33,698 bases of DNA, from contig QGNN01000019.1 of NCBI GenBank assembly GCA_003228105.1, positions 1 through 33,698 on the forward strand, in the 5' to 3' direction. The position numbers and the translations under genes are program-made. How positions within the stretch are numbered: the first letter of the stretch is position 1; each line of letters starts with the position of its first letter. This document shows, piece by piece, positions 18,128-26,815 of this stretch. The notes beneath the pieces were generated by a model. It worked only from the letters and a program-made list of their open reading frames with translations, had not been told where the DNA came from and did not search any database. This DNA comes from Chloroflexota bacterium (GTDB lineage Bacteria; Chloroflexota; Dehalococcoidia; Lucifugimonadales; UBA826).

Positions 18128-19237
18128 TTACAATATTTTAACCATAGGTACAGATAGTTCACTGGTTATGTCTGTAAACCACTCCACAACTTCAGAGTGC
18201 AGAGGGATACCATTTGCTTTTCTATCTTCTTCTTCTTCATATTCAGAAAGCCCAGGGTACATAACCCTATCCTGTCCGGGAGCAGGTGGCGTATCCTTCA
18301 AAACCTGAAGCATTTTATCCATGTTATCTTTGAACAATTCAACATCGGTAAATGCCTCTATATTGTATGCACAAAAATAGTGGCAACTTGTTCCCCCGGT
18401 CCTGCTAGTTTTACCCGAGCCCATGACCATAGCACTTATAGCCCCACTTAATCCCGTAGCTAATATTTCCGACATCAAACCAAAACCATAACCTTTGTGG
18501 GAACCCTGTTCTCTTGTCCCTCCCAAAGGCAGCTGATAAAAATCCCCACGGTCCGGCATTGGAACTTCGTCCCCTATAGGAGACCCATCAATCTGTGAAA
18601 TCCAATTAGGAAGTAGGTTGGCCCCGACACGAGCCGCAAGCCCTAGTTTATTACCTGCTATAGCGGAGGTAGCAGCATCAAAAAGAAATGGCGGATTGTT
18701 CCTTGCAGGGGCTGCTATCGCTATTGGATTAGTACCCAATCTAGGCTCTGCACCAAACGTCGGAAGTACACTCATCCCCCCAGCTGTGGCAGTCATCCCT
18801 ATCATATCTTCTTTAGCAGCTAGCATTGCGTGATGACCAATTGCGCCGGAATGCCCAGCGTTGTGCATCGTCACAACGCCTATCCCAACAGTTGTAGCTT
18901 TCTCAATGGCAATCCTCATTGCTTTAGGGCCCAATATAACCGCCAAACCACTATCCGCATCGATGGTTGCAGTACCTTGGGTCTCTCGTTCAATCTTCCA
19001 GTCTGGACGAGGGTTCAAATCTCCTGCATTGTATCTCTCTACATAACTCCGAAGCATGTTAGATACTCCGTGCGTTTCCACTCCTCGAAGATCTGTGGAC
19101 ACAAGCACACTAGCGCCCTCCTTCGCATCTTCTGGCACGACTCCCATCTTTTCAAAAATTTGAGTGACCGTTTCCTGTAGGGATTCATGGTCTACTTTGA
19201 TGATATCTTCTTGGGGAACTTTAAATCGATCTAACAT
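18128..19237 (-). CDS. Malate/L-lactate dehydrogenase family (Ldh2) oxidoreductase
   Basis: NAD(P)-dependent 2-hydroxyacid or 2-imino acid oxidoreductase of the Ldh2/MDH2 family, 369 residues. The family signature DLRGVETHG contains the catalytic His56. MHNAGHSGAIGHH (about 123-135) corresponds to the conserved NSxHxG loop. The nicotinamide/nucleotide segment includes LGTNPIAIAAP, then DAATSAIAGNK, and GSHKGYGFGLMSEIL is the characteristic C-terminal core. Members include malate, ureidoglycolate, sulfolactate and diketogulonate enzymes and cyclic imine reductases, so the substrate is open. GGAGGT (19251-19256) lies 13 bases from the ATG. It follows the SelA-like gene by 36 bp and is probably in the same transcript. 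Confidence 0.9.
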   Translation of the reverse strand: MLDRFKVPQEDIIKVDHESLQETVTQIFEKMGVVPEDAKEGASVLVSTDLRGVETHGVSNMLRSYVERYNAGDLNPRPDWKIERETQGTATIDADSGLAVILGPKAMRIAIEKATTVGIGVVTMHNAGHSGAIGHHAMLAAKEDMIGMTATAGGMSVLPTFGAEPRLGTNPIAIAAPARNNPPFLFDAATSAIAGNKLGLAARVGANLLPNWISQIDGSPIGDEVPMPDRGDFYQLPLGGTREQGSHKGYGFGLMSEILATGLSGAISAMVMGSGKTSRTGGTSCHYFCAYNIEAFTDVELFKDNMDKMLQVLKDTPPAPGQDRVMYPGLSEYEEEEDRKANGIPLHSEVVEWFTDITSELSVPMVKIL

Positions 19238-19273
19238 GTTTTTCTAATCTACCTCCGTCATCCCAAGATGAAA

Positions 19274-20404
19274 TTATTTTTGAATCAGTAATTCCCGTAA
19301 TCTAGCAATAACCATTTCCAGTTCTGAATCGGCAATGTTGAAGGGATCAACAGCCAATTCATCTGGTGTACCAAAATTACTGAGATATATAGGTGGGTCT
19401 CCTGCTACCATCTGTTCCCAAACCTGATCTCGTGACAACCCATTTCTATCAAGGTCAAATGTGATTAAAGCCGTAGGTATTAGATAATCATATGGATCGC
19501 ATTTGGTCTGCAACCCGACACCCGGAATTTCTATTAAAGCATCCACGATTTGATCACACATTTGCTGGTATCTTTTGTTCTCTTCTCCCTCATCTTCGGA
19601 TAAAAATATTTCTAATGCTTTTGATATACCGATAATTTCCTCTTTTGCAACCTTCAAACCTCTGCCTATAAATTGATGGGGGCTCGCGTTGGCATATGCA
19701 GCCTCAATGAGATCTGACCTACCACACAGCACACCGGTACCTTGCGGACCTTTTATTCCCTTGCCACCGCTATAAATAACCATATCAGCCCCTTCTTTTA
19801 TGAAGCGGGTAATGTTAGCTCTAGGGGGTAAGTACGAAGCGGCGTCTACAATAACAGGTATTCCTTTAGAATGAGCTACTTCGCATACATATTCAAAAGG
19901 CAAGGCTCTTCTGGTTATAAACGGTGAAAACAAATATGCAACAGCAGCTGTGTTTTCGGTGAATGCACCTTCCAACTCCCATGGTTGGCACCTGCGACCA
20001 TCCCCAATTTCTACAAATTTGGCCCCCACGGACAGGTAACATTGGTCATAAGGAAATCTATGGCTTCTATGTATTATAATTTCATTTTTCATCCCATTTG
20101 TGTCCGGTAATTTTTTCATTCTAATAGGATCATTACCAGCAACTACCGCTGCTGCCTGCAGAATGAGGCCTCCAGCTGCGCCACTGGTGACCATTCCGGC
20201 CTCTGCCCCGGTGGCTGCTGCTATTTGCTTACCAACAGCTAGATTAAGTTCATCCATATTCACCATAGTGTTAGATGCCCGATTCATGGCATCCATCACT
20301 TCCGGTCTAAGCCTACTACCACCATAAGCAGTCACTGTACCAGTAGCAGATATAATGGGACTGAGCCCTAGAGATTCTAATATGTCTTTACCTGGAGAAT
20401 ACAT
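19274..20404 (-). CDS. SelA/DgaE-like PLP-dependent enzyme, function unknown
   Basis: Fold-type I PLP enzyme of the SelA-like group (selenocysteine synthase, D-glucosaminate-6-phosphate ammonia-lyase DgaE), about 376 residues. Landmarks are the N-terminal SATGTVTAYGG, the phosphate cup TSGAAGGLILQAAA (73-86), IVDAASYLPP (Asp187) and the Schiff-base Lys215 in YSGGKGIKGPQGTG. True SelA is longer, with an N-terminal tRNA-binding domain that is absent, and no selB or tRNA-Sec is nearby; a lyase or aldolase acting on an amino or sugar acid is likelier. A longer frame starts with GTG at 20455, but a TATAAT lies across that codon, and GAGG sits about eight bases before ATG 20404. The Ldh2-family gene follows 36 bp downstream. 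Confidence 0.85.
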   Translation of the reverse strand: MYSPGKDILESLGLSPIISATGTVTAYGGSRLRPEVMDAMNRASNTMVNMDELNLAVGKQIAAATGAEAGMVTSGAAGGLILQAAAVVAGNDPIRMKKLPDTNGMKNEIIIHRSHRFPYDQCYLSVGAKFVEIGDGRRCQPWELEGAFTENTAAVAYLFSPFITRRALPFEYVCEVAHSKGIPVIVDAASYLPPRANITRFIKEGADMVIYSGGKGIKGPQGTGVLCGRSDLIEAAYANASPHQFIGRGLKVAKEEIIGISKALEIFLSEDEGEENKRYQQMCDQIVDALIEIPGVGLQTKCDPYDYLIPTALITFDLDRNGLSRDQVWEQMVAGDPPIYLSNFGTPDELAVDPFNIADSELEMVIARLRELLIQK

Positions 20405-20446
20405 TAGGAAAACCTCACACGATTCAATAACGGCATAGTAACGCGG

Positions 20447-20452
20447 ATTATA
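20447..20452 (-). promoter_or_regulatory. -10 element of the SelA-like gene
   Basis: A perfect TATAAT on the minus strand, about 43 bases before the preferred ATG (20404). The -35 region is weak (GTTTAA, 17 bases upstream, at 20470-20475, over the queA stop). If used, the upstream GTG at 20455 cannot be the start codon, because transcription begins after it. Confidence 0.45.
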
Positions 20453-20469
20453 CACTTCCCTTTTAAAGT

Positions 20470-21498
20470 TTAAACTATGAACATTGCATCACCAAAGCTA
20501 TAAAACCTATATCGGTTCTGGATCGCTTCTTTATAGGCCTTTAAAACATTATCCCTACCGGCAAGGGCGCTAGTTAACATTAGCAAAGTAGATTTAGGCA
20601 AGTGGAAATTTGTGATCAAACTATCCACAACACGGAATTGATATCCTGGTTTAATATAAATGTCAGCCCATCCAGAACCTGGACTTAAAGTGGGGGATAA
20701 ATTGATTCTGGCAGCATTTTCTAGAAGCCGTACCGCGGTGGTCCCTACAGATATAACCCTTCTTCCTTCACTTTTCGCCAGGTTTATTCTGTCGCACACG
20801 TCTCGGGTAAGTTCCCAGTATTCTGAATGCATTTTATGCTCTGAAGGATCATTGGTCTTCAGCGGCCGGAAGGAATCCCAACCGACATGAAGGGTTACAA
20901 ATTCTAGGGACACTCCTTTTGAAGATATCCGTTTAAGTAATTTTTTTGTGAAATGAAGACCAGCAGTCGGAGCTGCGATACTTCCTTCTTTTTGAGCGTA
21001 TACAGTCTGGTATCGGCCAGCAGGTGCTGTTGTTTCATGTATGTATGGAGGGAGAGGCAGCGACCCAAAATACTCGAAGTTTAACTCAGATTCAAACTCA
21101 ACTTCTCGGCTGCCATCAAGATGTTGCTCTCGAATTCTCCCAATTAATTGTTTACCCTCAGTTCCGTTTATTAGGAATTTTGCCCCTTTTTTCATTCTTC
21201 GTCCCGGTTTAACCAAAGTCTTCCAAACATTAGCGCTGATCTGAGAAAGCAACAGTAGTTCGATTCGGCTTCTTCTATCCATTGTTAATCCATACATCCT
21301 TGCTGGTATGACCCTACTATCATTAAATACCAACACATCCCCAGGATTTAAATATTCAGAAATATCATAGAATTTACGATGCTTAATGCGGCCGTTTTTT
21401 CGATCTAGTATCATGAGGCGTGAATGATCTCTTGGTTCTGATGGAGATTGAGCAATTAATTCTTGTGGAAGTTTGTAGTCAAAATCAGCAGTCTTCAA
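20470..21498 (-). CDS. queA: S-adenosylmethionine:tRNA ribosyltransferase-isomerase QueA
   Basis: Transfers the ribosyl group of SAM to preQ1 in tRNA, making epoxyqueuosine at the wobble position; 342 residues, the standard size. The N-terminus (FDYKLPQELIAQSP) and the segments GDVLVFNDSRVIPAR, EGSIAAPTAGLHFT and TLHVGWDSFRP are diagnostic for the family, as is the tail SLITNFHLPKSTLLML. The start is TTG at 21496-21498; the Shine-Dalgarno is weak (AGG about nine bases upstream). The gene is divergent from the alpha/beta hydrolase. tgt is not in the window. The downstream SelA-like gene seems to have its own -10 at the queA 3' end. Confidence 0.96.
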   Translation of the reverse strand: MKTADFDYKLPQELIAQSPSEPRDHSRLMILDRKNGRIKHRKFYDISEYLNPGDVLVFNDSRVIPARMYGLTMDRRSRIELLLLSQISANVWKTLVKPGRRMKKGAKFLINGTEGKQLIGRIREQHLDGSREVEFESELNFEYFGSLPLPPYIHETTAPAGRYQTVYAQKEGSIAAPTAGLHFTKKLLKRISSKGVSLEFVTLHVGWDSFRPLKTNDPSEHKMHSEYWELTRDVCDRINLAKSEGRRVISVGTTAVRLLENAARINLSPTLSPGSGWADIYIKPGYQFRVVDSLITNFHLPKSTLLMLTSALAGRDNVLKAYKEAIQNRYRFYSFGDAMFIV

Positions 21499-21587
21499 AT
21501 TTAGTGCCTATAGAAACCCGATGTTTATTCAATTCTTTAATTCTACAAGAGCAGTACATATAAAAAGTAAGGTTACGTTCCCATTAT

Positions 21588-21596
21588 TGATAGAAT
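21588..21596 (+). promoter_or_regulatory. Extended -10 candidate for the hydrolase-yihY-htrA operon
   Basis: TGATAGAAT matches the extended -10 form (TGn followed by TAGAAT, five of six). No good -35 is seen. Transcription would start near 21603, about 47 bases before ATG 21650. It lies in the 151-bp divergent gap with queA. Confidence 0.35.
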
Positions 21597-21649
21597 AAGT
21601 TCAGCACTTTCAATGAACGTTGAACAAGTTTAAATAAGGGGTGTTATCC

Positions 21650-22522
21650 ATGAGCCATTTTTATCCTGAAGACAAATGGGTAGTTGCAAATGATCTCAAC
21701 ATTCATTATCTTGACTGGGGTGGTGACAAAACAAAAAAACCTCTCATATTGATGCATGGTATTGGTGGTCATTCACATCTTTTCGATGAAATATCCTCTG
21801 AATTTTCAGACAAATGGCACGTTGTAGCCATAGATGCTCGGGGTTGTGGCGATAGCGATTGGAGCAAAGGGGGTTACTCGGTTCAAAATTTCGCTTCCGA
21901 CGTAGCCGCATTTGCCAAAGTCACCGGTCTATACCCATTTGATTATTACGGCCATTCCCAAGGATCCCGAATAGGCATAGCTTTGGGAGCATATTACGGG
22001 GATTTTATTTCACACCTAGCATTGGGGGATTATGGGCCAATGCCGGACCCTTCGCCTTCTGGTAAAGCTACAGCTAATCAAAGAATGGCAACAGGTACAA
22101 AAGAAAAACCAAGAGGATTTTTCACACCTGAACAAGCATTTGATTGGCATAAGGAGTCCGATCCAACTTTAAACGACGGCCAATTATGGCAAATTGTTAA
22201 ATACACCTATCGCACAAATTGGGATGGAATACTCATACCGAAAACCGACCCAGAGATGAAGTGGCTTCTAGGTAGAACGGCCCTTAAAGAAGGAGAATTC
22301 CTGTGGGACTGTGTACCCAGAATATCCTGCAACACGATGATTATCAGAGGTGAAACTTCTGCTGTGCTAGATCTTAAGCAAGCCAATGAAATAGCCTCTA
22401 AGATACCTTCTAATAAAGGTATTGTTAAAGAAATATCTGGTGCCGGGCACGGTCTTCATAGTGAAAATCGTGAAGGAACGGTAAAGGCATTGAGAGAATT
22501 TTTCTCCGGCCAAAACAATTAA
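21650..22522 (+). CDS. Alpha/beta-fold hydrolase
   Basis: About 290 residues. The fold is shown by the oxyanion loop HGIGGHSHLF (36-45), strand-helix VVAIDARGCGDS, the nucleophile elbow GHSQG with Ser103, a late acid (Asp in AVLDLKQ) and the catalytic His in GAGHGLHSE. A cap insertion lies between about residues 125 and 220. There is no signal peptide, so it is cytoplasmic. The family covers esterases, lactonases and C-C hydrolases, and no specific substrate can be assigned. The frame opens with GTG 21641, but AAGGGG (21636-21641) is eight bases before ATG 21650, which I prefer. The YihY-family gene follows 11 bases downstream. Confidence 0.9.
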   Translation: MSHFYPEDKWVVANDLNIHYLDWGGDKTKKPLILMHGIGGHSHLFDEISSEFSDKWHVVAIDARGCGDSDWSKGGYSVQNFASDVAAFAKVTGLYPFDYYGHSQGSRIGIALGAYYGDFISHLALGDYGPMPDPSPSGKATANQRMATGTKEKPRGFFTPEQAFDWHKESDPTLNDGQLWQIVKYTYRTNWDGILIPKTDPEMKWLLGRTALKEGEFLWDCVPRISCNTMIIRGETSAVLDLKQANEIASKIPSNKGIVKEISGAGHGLHSENREGTVKALREFFSGQNN

Positions 22523-22533
22523 GGATTATATCG

Positions 22534-23445
22534 ATGTCTCTGAATAGCATCATAAATTTCCTTTATGAAGCCGTTACTGATTTTCTATCTAAAAATTGTG
22601 TTTTTATGGCGGCAGCTATTTCTTTTTACGCTTTGTTTTCATTGTTTCCACTGGGTTTGGCTGTAGTGTCTGTAATGGCATTCATCATTGGCCCAGACAG
22701 TGACAGAACCGAGCTAGCTATCCAAATGGCGGAAGTTCTACCTGTTTCAAGTGAATTAATCGGTTCGACCATGGAAGGTATCGTGAAAGGTCGTACTGTC
22801 ACCGGCATCGTCAGTTTTCTTGGATTGATATGGGCTTCGTCTGCTGCTTTTGGGGCTATTAGAAAAGGGATCAATACAGCCTGGGGAGTAAAACGTCCCA
22901 GACCTTTCCTCAAGGAAAGGTTAATAGATATAGGCTTAGTTTTTGGTGCAGGCATACTGGTGTTGATAATCCTTTTGACTGCTCCGGTCATCTCCGTTGT
23001 AACAGATCTTTTCGAATACTTTGACCCAGACGGAGATTTACAAATAGATTTTATCCTTGGATTAGTAGCCCAATTAATTTCACCAATATTGGCGTTCATA
23101 TCTATACTGATACTTTATGCATGGATGCCAAATGAAAAAGTAAGAATTCAGTATGTGATACCCGGGGCCCTTATTGCCACTTTCGGGTTTATTGCCGGGC
23201 AGTGGTGTTTCATATGGGTGGTGAGTACATTCTCCCTTTACAACGCAGTTTATGGATCAGTGGGAGCACTTTTAGCCTTACAGGCATGGCTTTATATCTC
23301 CGCTATCATATTACTTTTTGGAGCACAGCTTACATCGATGTTTCATAAATATGGCGCTAAAGAAGATGGAAAAAGCAAATTAGATAGAATGTTCCTGGCT
23401 TTAAAAAAAAGGAGTAATTTGATTGTTCGTTCAATTAAATTTTAA
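22534..23445 (+). CDS. YihY/BrkB-family inner membrane protein
   Basis: 303 residues with about six membrane helices. The family's N-terminal signature is present: AAAISFYALFSLFPLGLAVVSV (residues 26-47), then a second conserved region around GLIWASSAAFGAIRKGINTAWGV, and the C-terminal YGSVGALLALQAWLYISA. This family was once called ribonuclease BN by mistake; its role is unproven, with transport or envelope functions suggested. AAGGA (22521-22525) lies eight bases before the ATG and overlaps the stop of the hydrolase gene. The last 23 bases overlap the start of the HtrA-like gene, so the two are translationally coupled. Confidence 0.92.
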   Translation: MSLNSIINFLYEAVTDFLSKNCVFMAAAISFYALFSLFPLGLAVVSVMAFIIGPDSDRTELAIQMAEVLPVSSELIGSTMEGIVKGRTVTGIVSFLGLIWASSAAFGAIRKGINTAWGVKRPRPFLKERLIDIGLVFGAGILVLIILLTAPVISVVTDLFEYFDPDGDLQIDFILGLVAQLISPILAFISILILYAWMPNEKVRIQYVIPGALIATFGFIAGQWCFIWVVSTFSLYNAVYGSVGALLALQAWLYISAIILLFGAQLTSMFHKYGAKEDGKSKLDRMFLALKKRSNLIVRSIKF

Positions 23446-24520
23446 AAACATTCGTTCTTTTTTCTTGGTAATTGCCATTTTGGCAACTTATGCTTGTTCT
23501 AATGATGAGGCTCGCTCTCCTGTCATTAATTCAAATGACTTTACTCAAAAAATAACACTTGGAAATGCTCATTTAGATAAAAGTCCCCTCGTTACGCAAC
23601 ATTTGTTCCCCCTAGCTGATTTAGTTGAAAATGTTCAACAATCTGTTGTATCCATATCTGTAGACATAGTTTCAAGGGGCCGCTTCTTTGATTTTACTGA
23701 TGAAGGATCTGGAACCGGAATAATCATCAGTAATGATGGGTATATTGTTACCAATTATCATGTGATACAAAATACATCTGATATAGAAGTATCTATATCA
23801 GATGGCAGAAATTATTCAGCTGAAATAGTAGGCCTTGATGTATTAACTGATCTCGCTGTCATAAAAATAGAGGCGGACAATCTTTCTACAATTAAATTTG
23901 GGGAATCTCGTGCACTTAGGCCCGGGGATTGGGTATTTACGATTGGAAACGCATTAGGTTTAAGGGGTGGGCCAAGCGTGACATTCGGCATTATAAGCGG
24001 TGTCGGAAGAACAGTTCAGACTGAAAGAGGAGATTTATACGACATGATTCAAACTGACGCTGCTATCAATCAAGGTAACAGTGGTGGCCCTTTGGTCAAC
24101 GACGAGGGAGAAGTCATTGGTATAAACACGGCTGTCTATAGTGGTGCACAAGGAATAGGGTTTTCAGTATCTTCTTCGGTTGCACAGCCAGTGATCAATA
24201 GTCTCATAAAAGAAGGAAAGGTTACTCGGCCATTAATAGGACTTCGTGGTATGAATACGACCAGTACAATTTCAAAAAGATATGACTTAGGTGTAGCAGA
24301 AGGTATATTCGTTACCCAAATATCACCGAATGGTCCCGCAGATAATGGAAAACTTAAGGTAGGGGATGTCATTACCGCAATTAACGGAACCCCAACTCCA
24401 ACTATGTCAAAATTCTTGCCTCTTCTTTGGGGTTATGATGTAGGTGATGTAGTAACAGTAACCTATATTTCTGAAAAATCTCCCTTGGTAACAGAAATAA
24501 TCTTGGATGTAAGACCTTGA
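23423..24520 (+). CDS. HtrA/DegP-like trypsin-type serine protease, membrane-anchored or lipoprotein
   Basis: S1C-family envelope protease, 365 residues. A hydrophobic N-terminal segment (SFFLVIAILATYAC) ends in Cys25, so it may be a lipoprotein, although the lipobox is imperfect. The protease domain has His113 (TNYHVIQN), Asp143 (DVLTDLAVIK) and Ser220 (NQGNSGGPL). One PDZ domain (about 270-365, LKVGDVITAINGTPTP) follows, making it DegS-like in layout. It would degrade or sense misfolded proteins outside the membrane. The start is TTG at 23423-23425 with GGAG eight bases upstream, inside the end of the yihY-like gene. It converges on menG with one base between the stops. Confidence 0.93.
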   Translation: MFVQLNFKNIRSFFLVIAILATYACSNDEARSPVINSNDFTQKITLGNAHLDKSPLVTQHLFPLADLVENVQQSVVSISVDIVSRGRFFDFTDEGSGTGIIISNDGYIVTNYHVIQNTSDIEVSISDGRNYSAEIVGLDVLTDLAVIKIEADNLSTIKFGESRALRPGDWVFTIGNALGLRGGPSVTFGIISGVGRTVQTERGDLYDMIQTDAAINQGNSGGPLVNDEGEVIGINTAVYSGAQGIGFSVSSSVAQPVINSLIKEGKVTRPLIGLRGMNTTSTISKRYDLGVAEGIFVTQISPNGPADNGKLKVGDVITAINGTPTPTMSKFLPLLWGYDVGDVVTVTYISEKSPLVTEIILDVRP

Positions 24521-24529
24521 ATTAAGGTC
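24513..24529. terminator. Hairpin across the convergent htrA-like and menG stop codons
   Basis: GACCTT (24513-24518) and AAGGTC (24524-24529) form a 6-bp stem around GAATT; both stop codons fall inside it. Neither strand has a good T run after the stem (GTTTCCC on plus), so it would be a weak bidirectional terminator at best. Confidence 0.35.
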
Positions 24530-25238
24530 GTTTCCCTGAAATTATAGCGATTGACCCCATCCCTTTAGTATCGACAACTAAGTTTCGCAATCCTGCGCCT
24601 TCTAGAATTTCAGAAAGCTGCGTAGCTGACATAAAATTCTGAACAGATTCTGGAAGATATTTATAAGCTTCGTAATCCCCAGCGAAAATTCTTCCCAGCT
24701 TAGGGGTCACCCACCTGAAATAACGCAAAAATAAAACAGATGCCAATCTACCTTGAGGCTTAACAATTTCCAACACAGTAACTTTGCCACCCCGCCTAGT
24801 TACTCTTACGATATCTGCCAGCGCCTTCGGCAGGTCAGAAAAATTTCGTACTCCAAAGCCAACCGTGGCACTAGCAAACCTTTCATTCGGAAACGGCAAA
24901 ATATGTGCATCGCCTATCACAGGAATAAATCTACCATCTAACCCCAATCTAACACTTTTTCTTATTGCCAGATCTAACATTTCAGGAGAAAAATCCAGTC
25001 CAACAACAATGTTGACATTGGGATGTTTAAGTAAGCCAAAGGCAAAATCACCAGTACCAGAAGCTACATCTAAAATATCCCCCGAGACATGAGCCGTAGC
25101 TAATTTCGCCGCTTTTTTTCTCCACATGTAATGCAATCCAACAGTCATGAGGGTATTTAGCAGATCATATCGGCGTGAAATTCTTCCAAACATTGATGCC
25201 ACAAAAGCCGATCTATCATTACCTTTAAGCTGAACCAA
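24522..25238 (-). CDS. menG: Demethylmenaquinone methyltransferase (MenG/UbiE)
   Basis: SAM-dependent C-methyltransferase giving the final methylation of menaquinone (or of the ubiquinone precursor); 238 residues. The family N-terminus SRRYDLLNTLMTVGLHYMWRK is diagnostic. SAM motif I is DVASGTGDFAF (57-67), and TVGFGVRNFSDLPKAL and the VLEIVKPQG segment are UbiE signatures. No other quinone genes are nearby, so menaquinone is assumed from the likely Chloroflexota origin, not read from the sequence. It is the last gene of the minus-strand run, seven bases after the NAD(P)HX repair gene. It acts at the membrane face. Confidence 0.94.
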   Translation of the reverse strand: MVQLKGNDRSAFVASMFGRISRRYDLLNTLMTVGLHYMWRKKAAKLATAHVSGDILDVASGTGDFAFGLLKHPNVNIVVGLDFSPEMLDLAIRKSVRLGLDGRFIPVIGDAHILPFPNERFASATVGFGVRNFSDLPKALADIVRVTRRGGKVTVLEIVKPQGRLASVLFLRYFRWVTPKLGRIFAGDYEAYKYLPESVQNFMSATQLSEILEGAGLRNLVVDTKGMGSIAIISGKRP

Positions 25239-25245
25239 AGTATTT

Positions 25246-26802
25246 CTAATCCCTCAAATGTTTGATCGTAAATGGCACATTATTCGCCAATTCAGTTGCA
25301 AGTAACCCTGAAGATCCAATCTGAAGTGAAATTGATTCAGCGGTTTTACCATGCGTGTAAACTCCCAAAGAAGAAGCTTCCAAAGGGCTACTGCCTTGTC
25401 CAACGAAGCCTGCAATCAAACCCGCCAATACGTCGCCGGTGCCAGCAGAAGATAAAATAGGATTTGCAAAAGGACTTATTGTTGAAGAACCATTTGGATC
25501 ACATATCACAGTATTGGCACCTTTTAAAACTACAATAACTCCCCATTGCTTTGAAAATGTTTTTGCAACATTTAGACGATCCGACTGTATTTCTGACACT
25601 GGCAACCTAGTTAAACGTGACATTTCCTTAGGATGTGGGGTTAATATGGTGTTAAAAGGTATCTTACCCCACCAGTTCGAAATCTTAGAAAGCATATTCA
25701 AACCATCAGCATCTAAAACAAGCTGCGGAAGTTTAATATCAGACAGAACTAGATTTCGAAAAATCCTATATGTTGTTCGGGAGGTTCCAAACCCACATCC
25801 AATTAATAAAACTTTATAGTCTTCAACTGCTTCAAAAATTTGCCTTGCCATATATTGGCCGGATCTTATATCCATTCCGTCCTCTTTAAGACTCAAAAAG
25901 GTAGCTTCAGGAAACATATTAGCCATAGGATTTACCAAATGCTCAAAGGTTGCGATAGTCACTAGCCCAAGTCCTGTCTTCATAGCTGAGGAGGCTGCAA
26001 GAACCGGGGCACCAATGTAGTTATCTGACCCACCTACTACCATCGCTTTTCCATAACTACCTTTGTGGGACGAAGTCGATCGGCCTGGCAAAATCAGTCT
26101 TACATATTCATCGCACAGCAATGCGGTATTTATCTCAACGCTTAAATGATTTGGCAAACCAATATCACAAATTATTATTTCCCCACAAAAATCTGCAGCG
26201 GGCTGATTAACATGACAAGGTTTTAAATGGCCAAGCGCAAGCGTCACATCTGGTTTAAAAGCCGATGAATCCACTGCAGAGGTGTCAGAATCTACACCAG
26301 ATGGAACATCTATAGAAAAAACCTTCGCTTTTTTTTCATTTAAGGCCCTAATATCAGAAAGAACCGTTTTAAAGGGGTCCCGAATTGGTAAGCTGGTACC
26401 AATACCTAAAATGCCATCGACTATTATGTGGGCATTTCTTAAAAGCGAATGAACAGAGAAAAAAGAATAATTTTCTTTTACTTCACTTATATCTATTAAT
26501 GAAATTCCCATCCTCAAAGTTTCCTGACGCCTTAAGTCAGGTTCCGAACGTGGTTTGAGAATCACAGCAGTAACTGAAGCTCCCCACTTAGCTAAGTGGC
26601 CACTAGCTATTAAACAATCAGATCCGTTGTTTCCTGTCCCCACCAGCGAAACTACTTTCAACCCTTTCAGCGGCCCCATATTTTTTGCTATATGGCTCGC
26701 TATTGAGAACCCAGCGTTATTCATCAATTCATTGGTGGATATTCCGAGTGTTTCACTCCTAGCTTCAAGATCCCGCATTTGTTGAGATGAGACGATTTTC
26801 AA
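25246..26802 (-). CDS. nnr: Bifunctional NAD(P)HX epimerase / ADP-dependent NAD(P)HX dehydratase
   Basis: Metabolite-repair enzyme that restores hydrated NADH/NADPH; 518 residues with both activities fused. The N-terminal YjeF/NnrE epimerase domain (about 1-215) has VGTGNNGSDCLIASGHLAKWG at about 54-74 and SIDVPSGVDSD. The C-terminal NnrD ribokinase-like dehydratase domain (about 235-510) has HKGSYGKAMVVGGS, LDADGLN, TPHPKEMSRL and the catalytic SSAGTGDVLAGLIAGF. The family usually has GNNGGDG where GNNGSD is seen here, a mild variant. It lies 13 bases after the DtxR-family gene and seven before menG, in one apparent operon. Confidence 0.95.
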   Translation of the reverse strand: MKIVSSQQMRDLEARSETLGISTNELMNNAGFSIASHIAKNMGPLKGLKVVSLVGTGNNGSDCLIASGHLAKWGASVTAVILKPRSEPDLRRQETLRMGISLIDISEVKENYSFFSVHSLLRNAHIIVDGILGIGTSLPIRDPFKTVLSDIRALNEKKAKVFSIDVPSGVDSDTSAVDSSAFKPDVTLALGHLKPCHVNQPAADFCGEIIICDIGLPNHLSVEINTALLCDEYVRLILPGRSTSSHKGSYGKAMVVGGSDNYIGAPVLAASSAMKTGLGLVTIATFEHLVNPMANMFPEATFLSLKEDGMDIRSGQYMARQIFEAVEDYKVLLIGCGFGTSRTTYRIFRNLVLSDIKLPQLVLDADGLNMLSKISNWWGKIPFNTILTPHPKEMSRLTRLPVSEIQSDRLNVAKTFSKQWGVIVVLKGANTVICDPNGSSTISPFANPILSSAGTGDVLAGLIAGFVGQGSSPLEASSLGVYTHGKTAESISLQIGSSGLLATELANNVPFTIKHLRD

Positions 26803-26815
26803 AACTTTTTACTTC

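Noticed and set aside
19274-20404. Selenocysteine synthase (true SelA)
   Set aside because: The N-terminal tRNA-binding domain is absent, and no selB, selD or tRNA-Sec is nearby.
22534-23445. Ribonuclease BN annotation for the YihY/BrkB-family gene
   Set aside because: The family is a membrane protein with no nuclease motif; the name came from an old misassignment.
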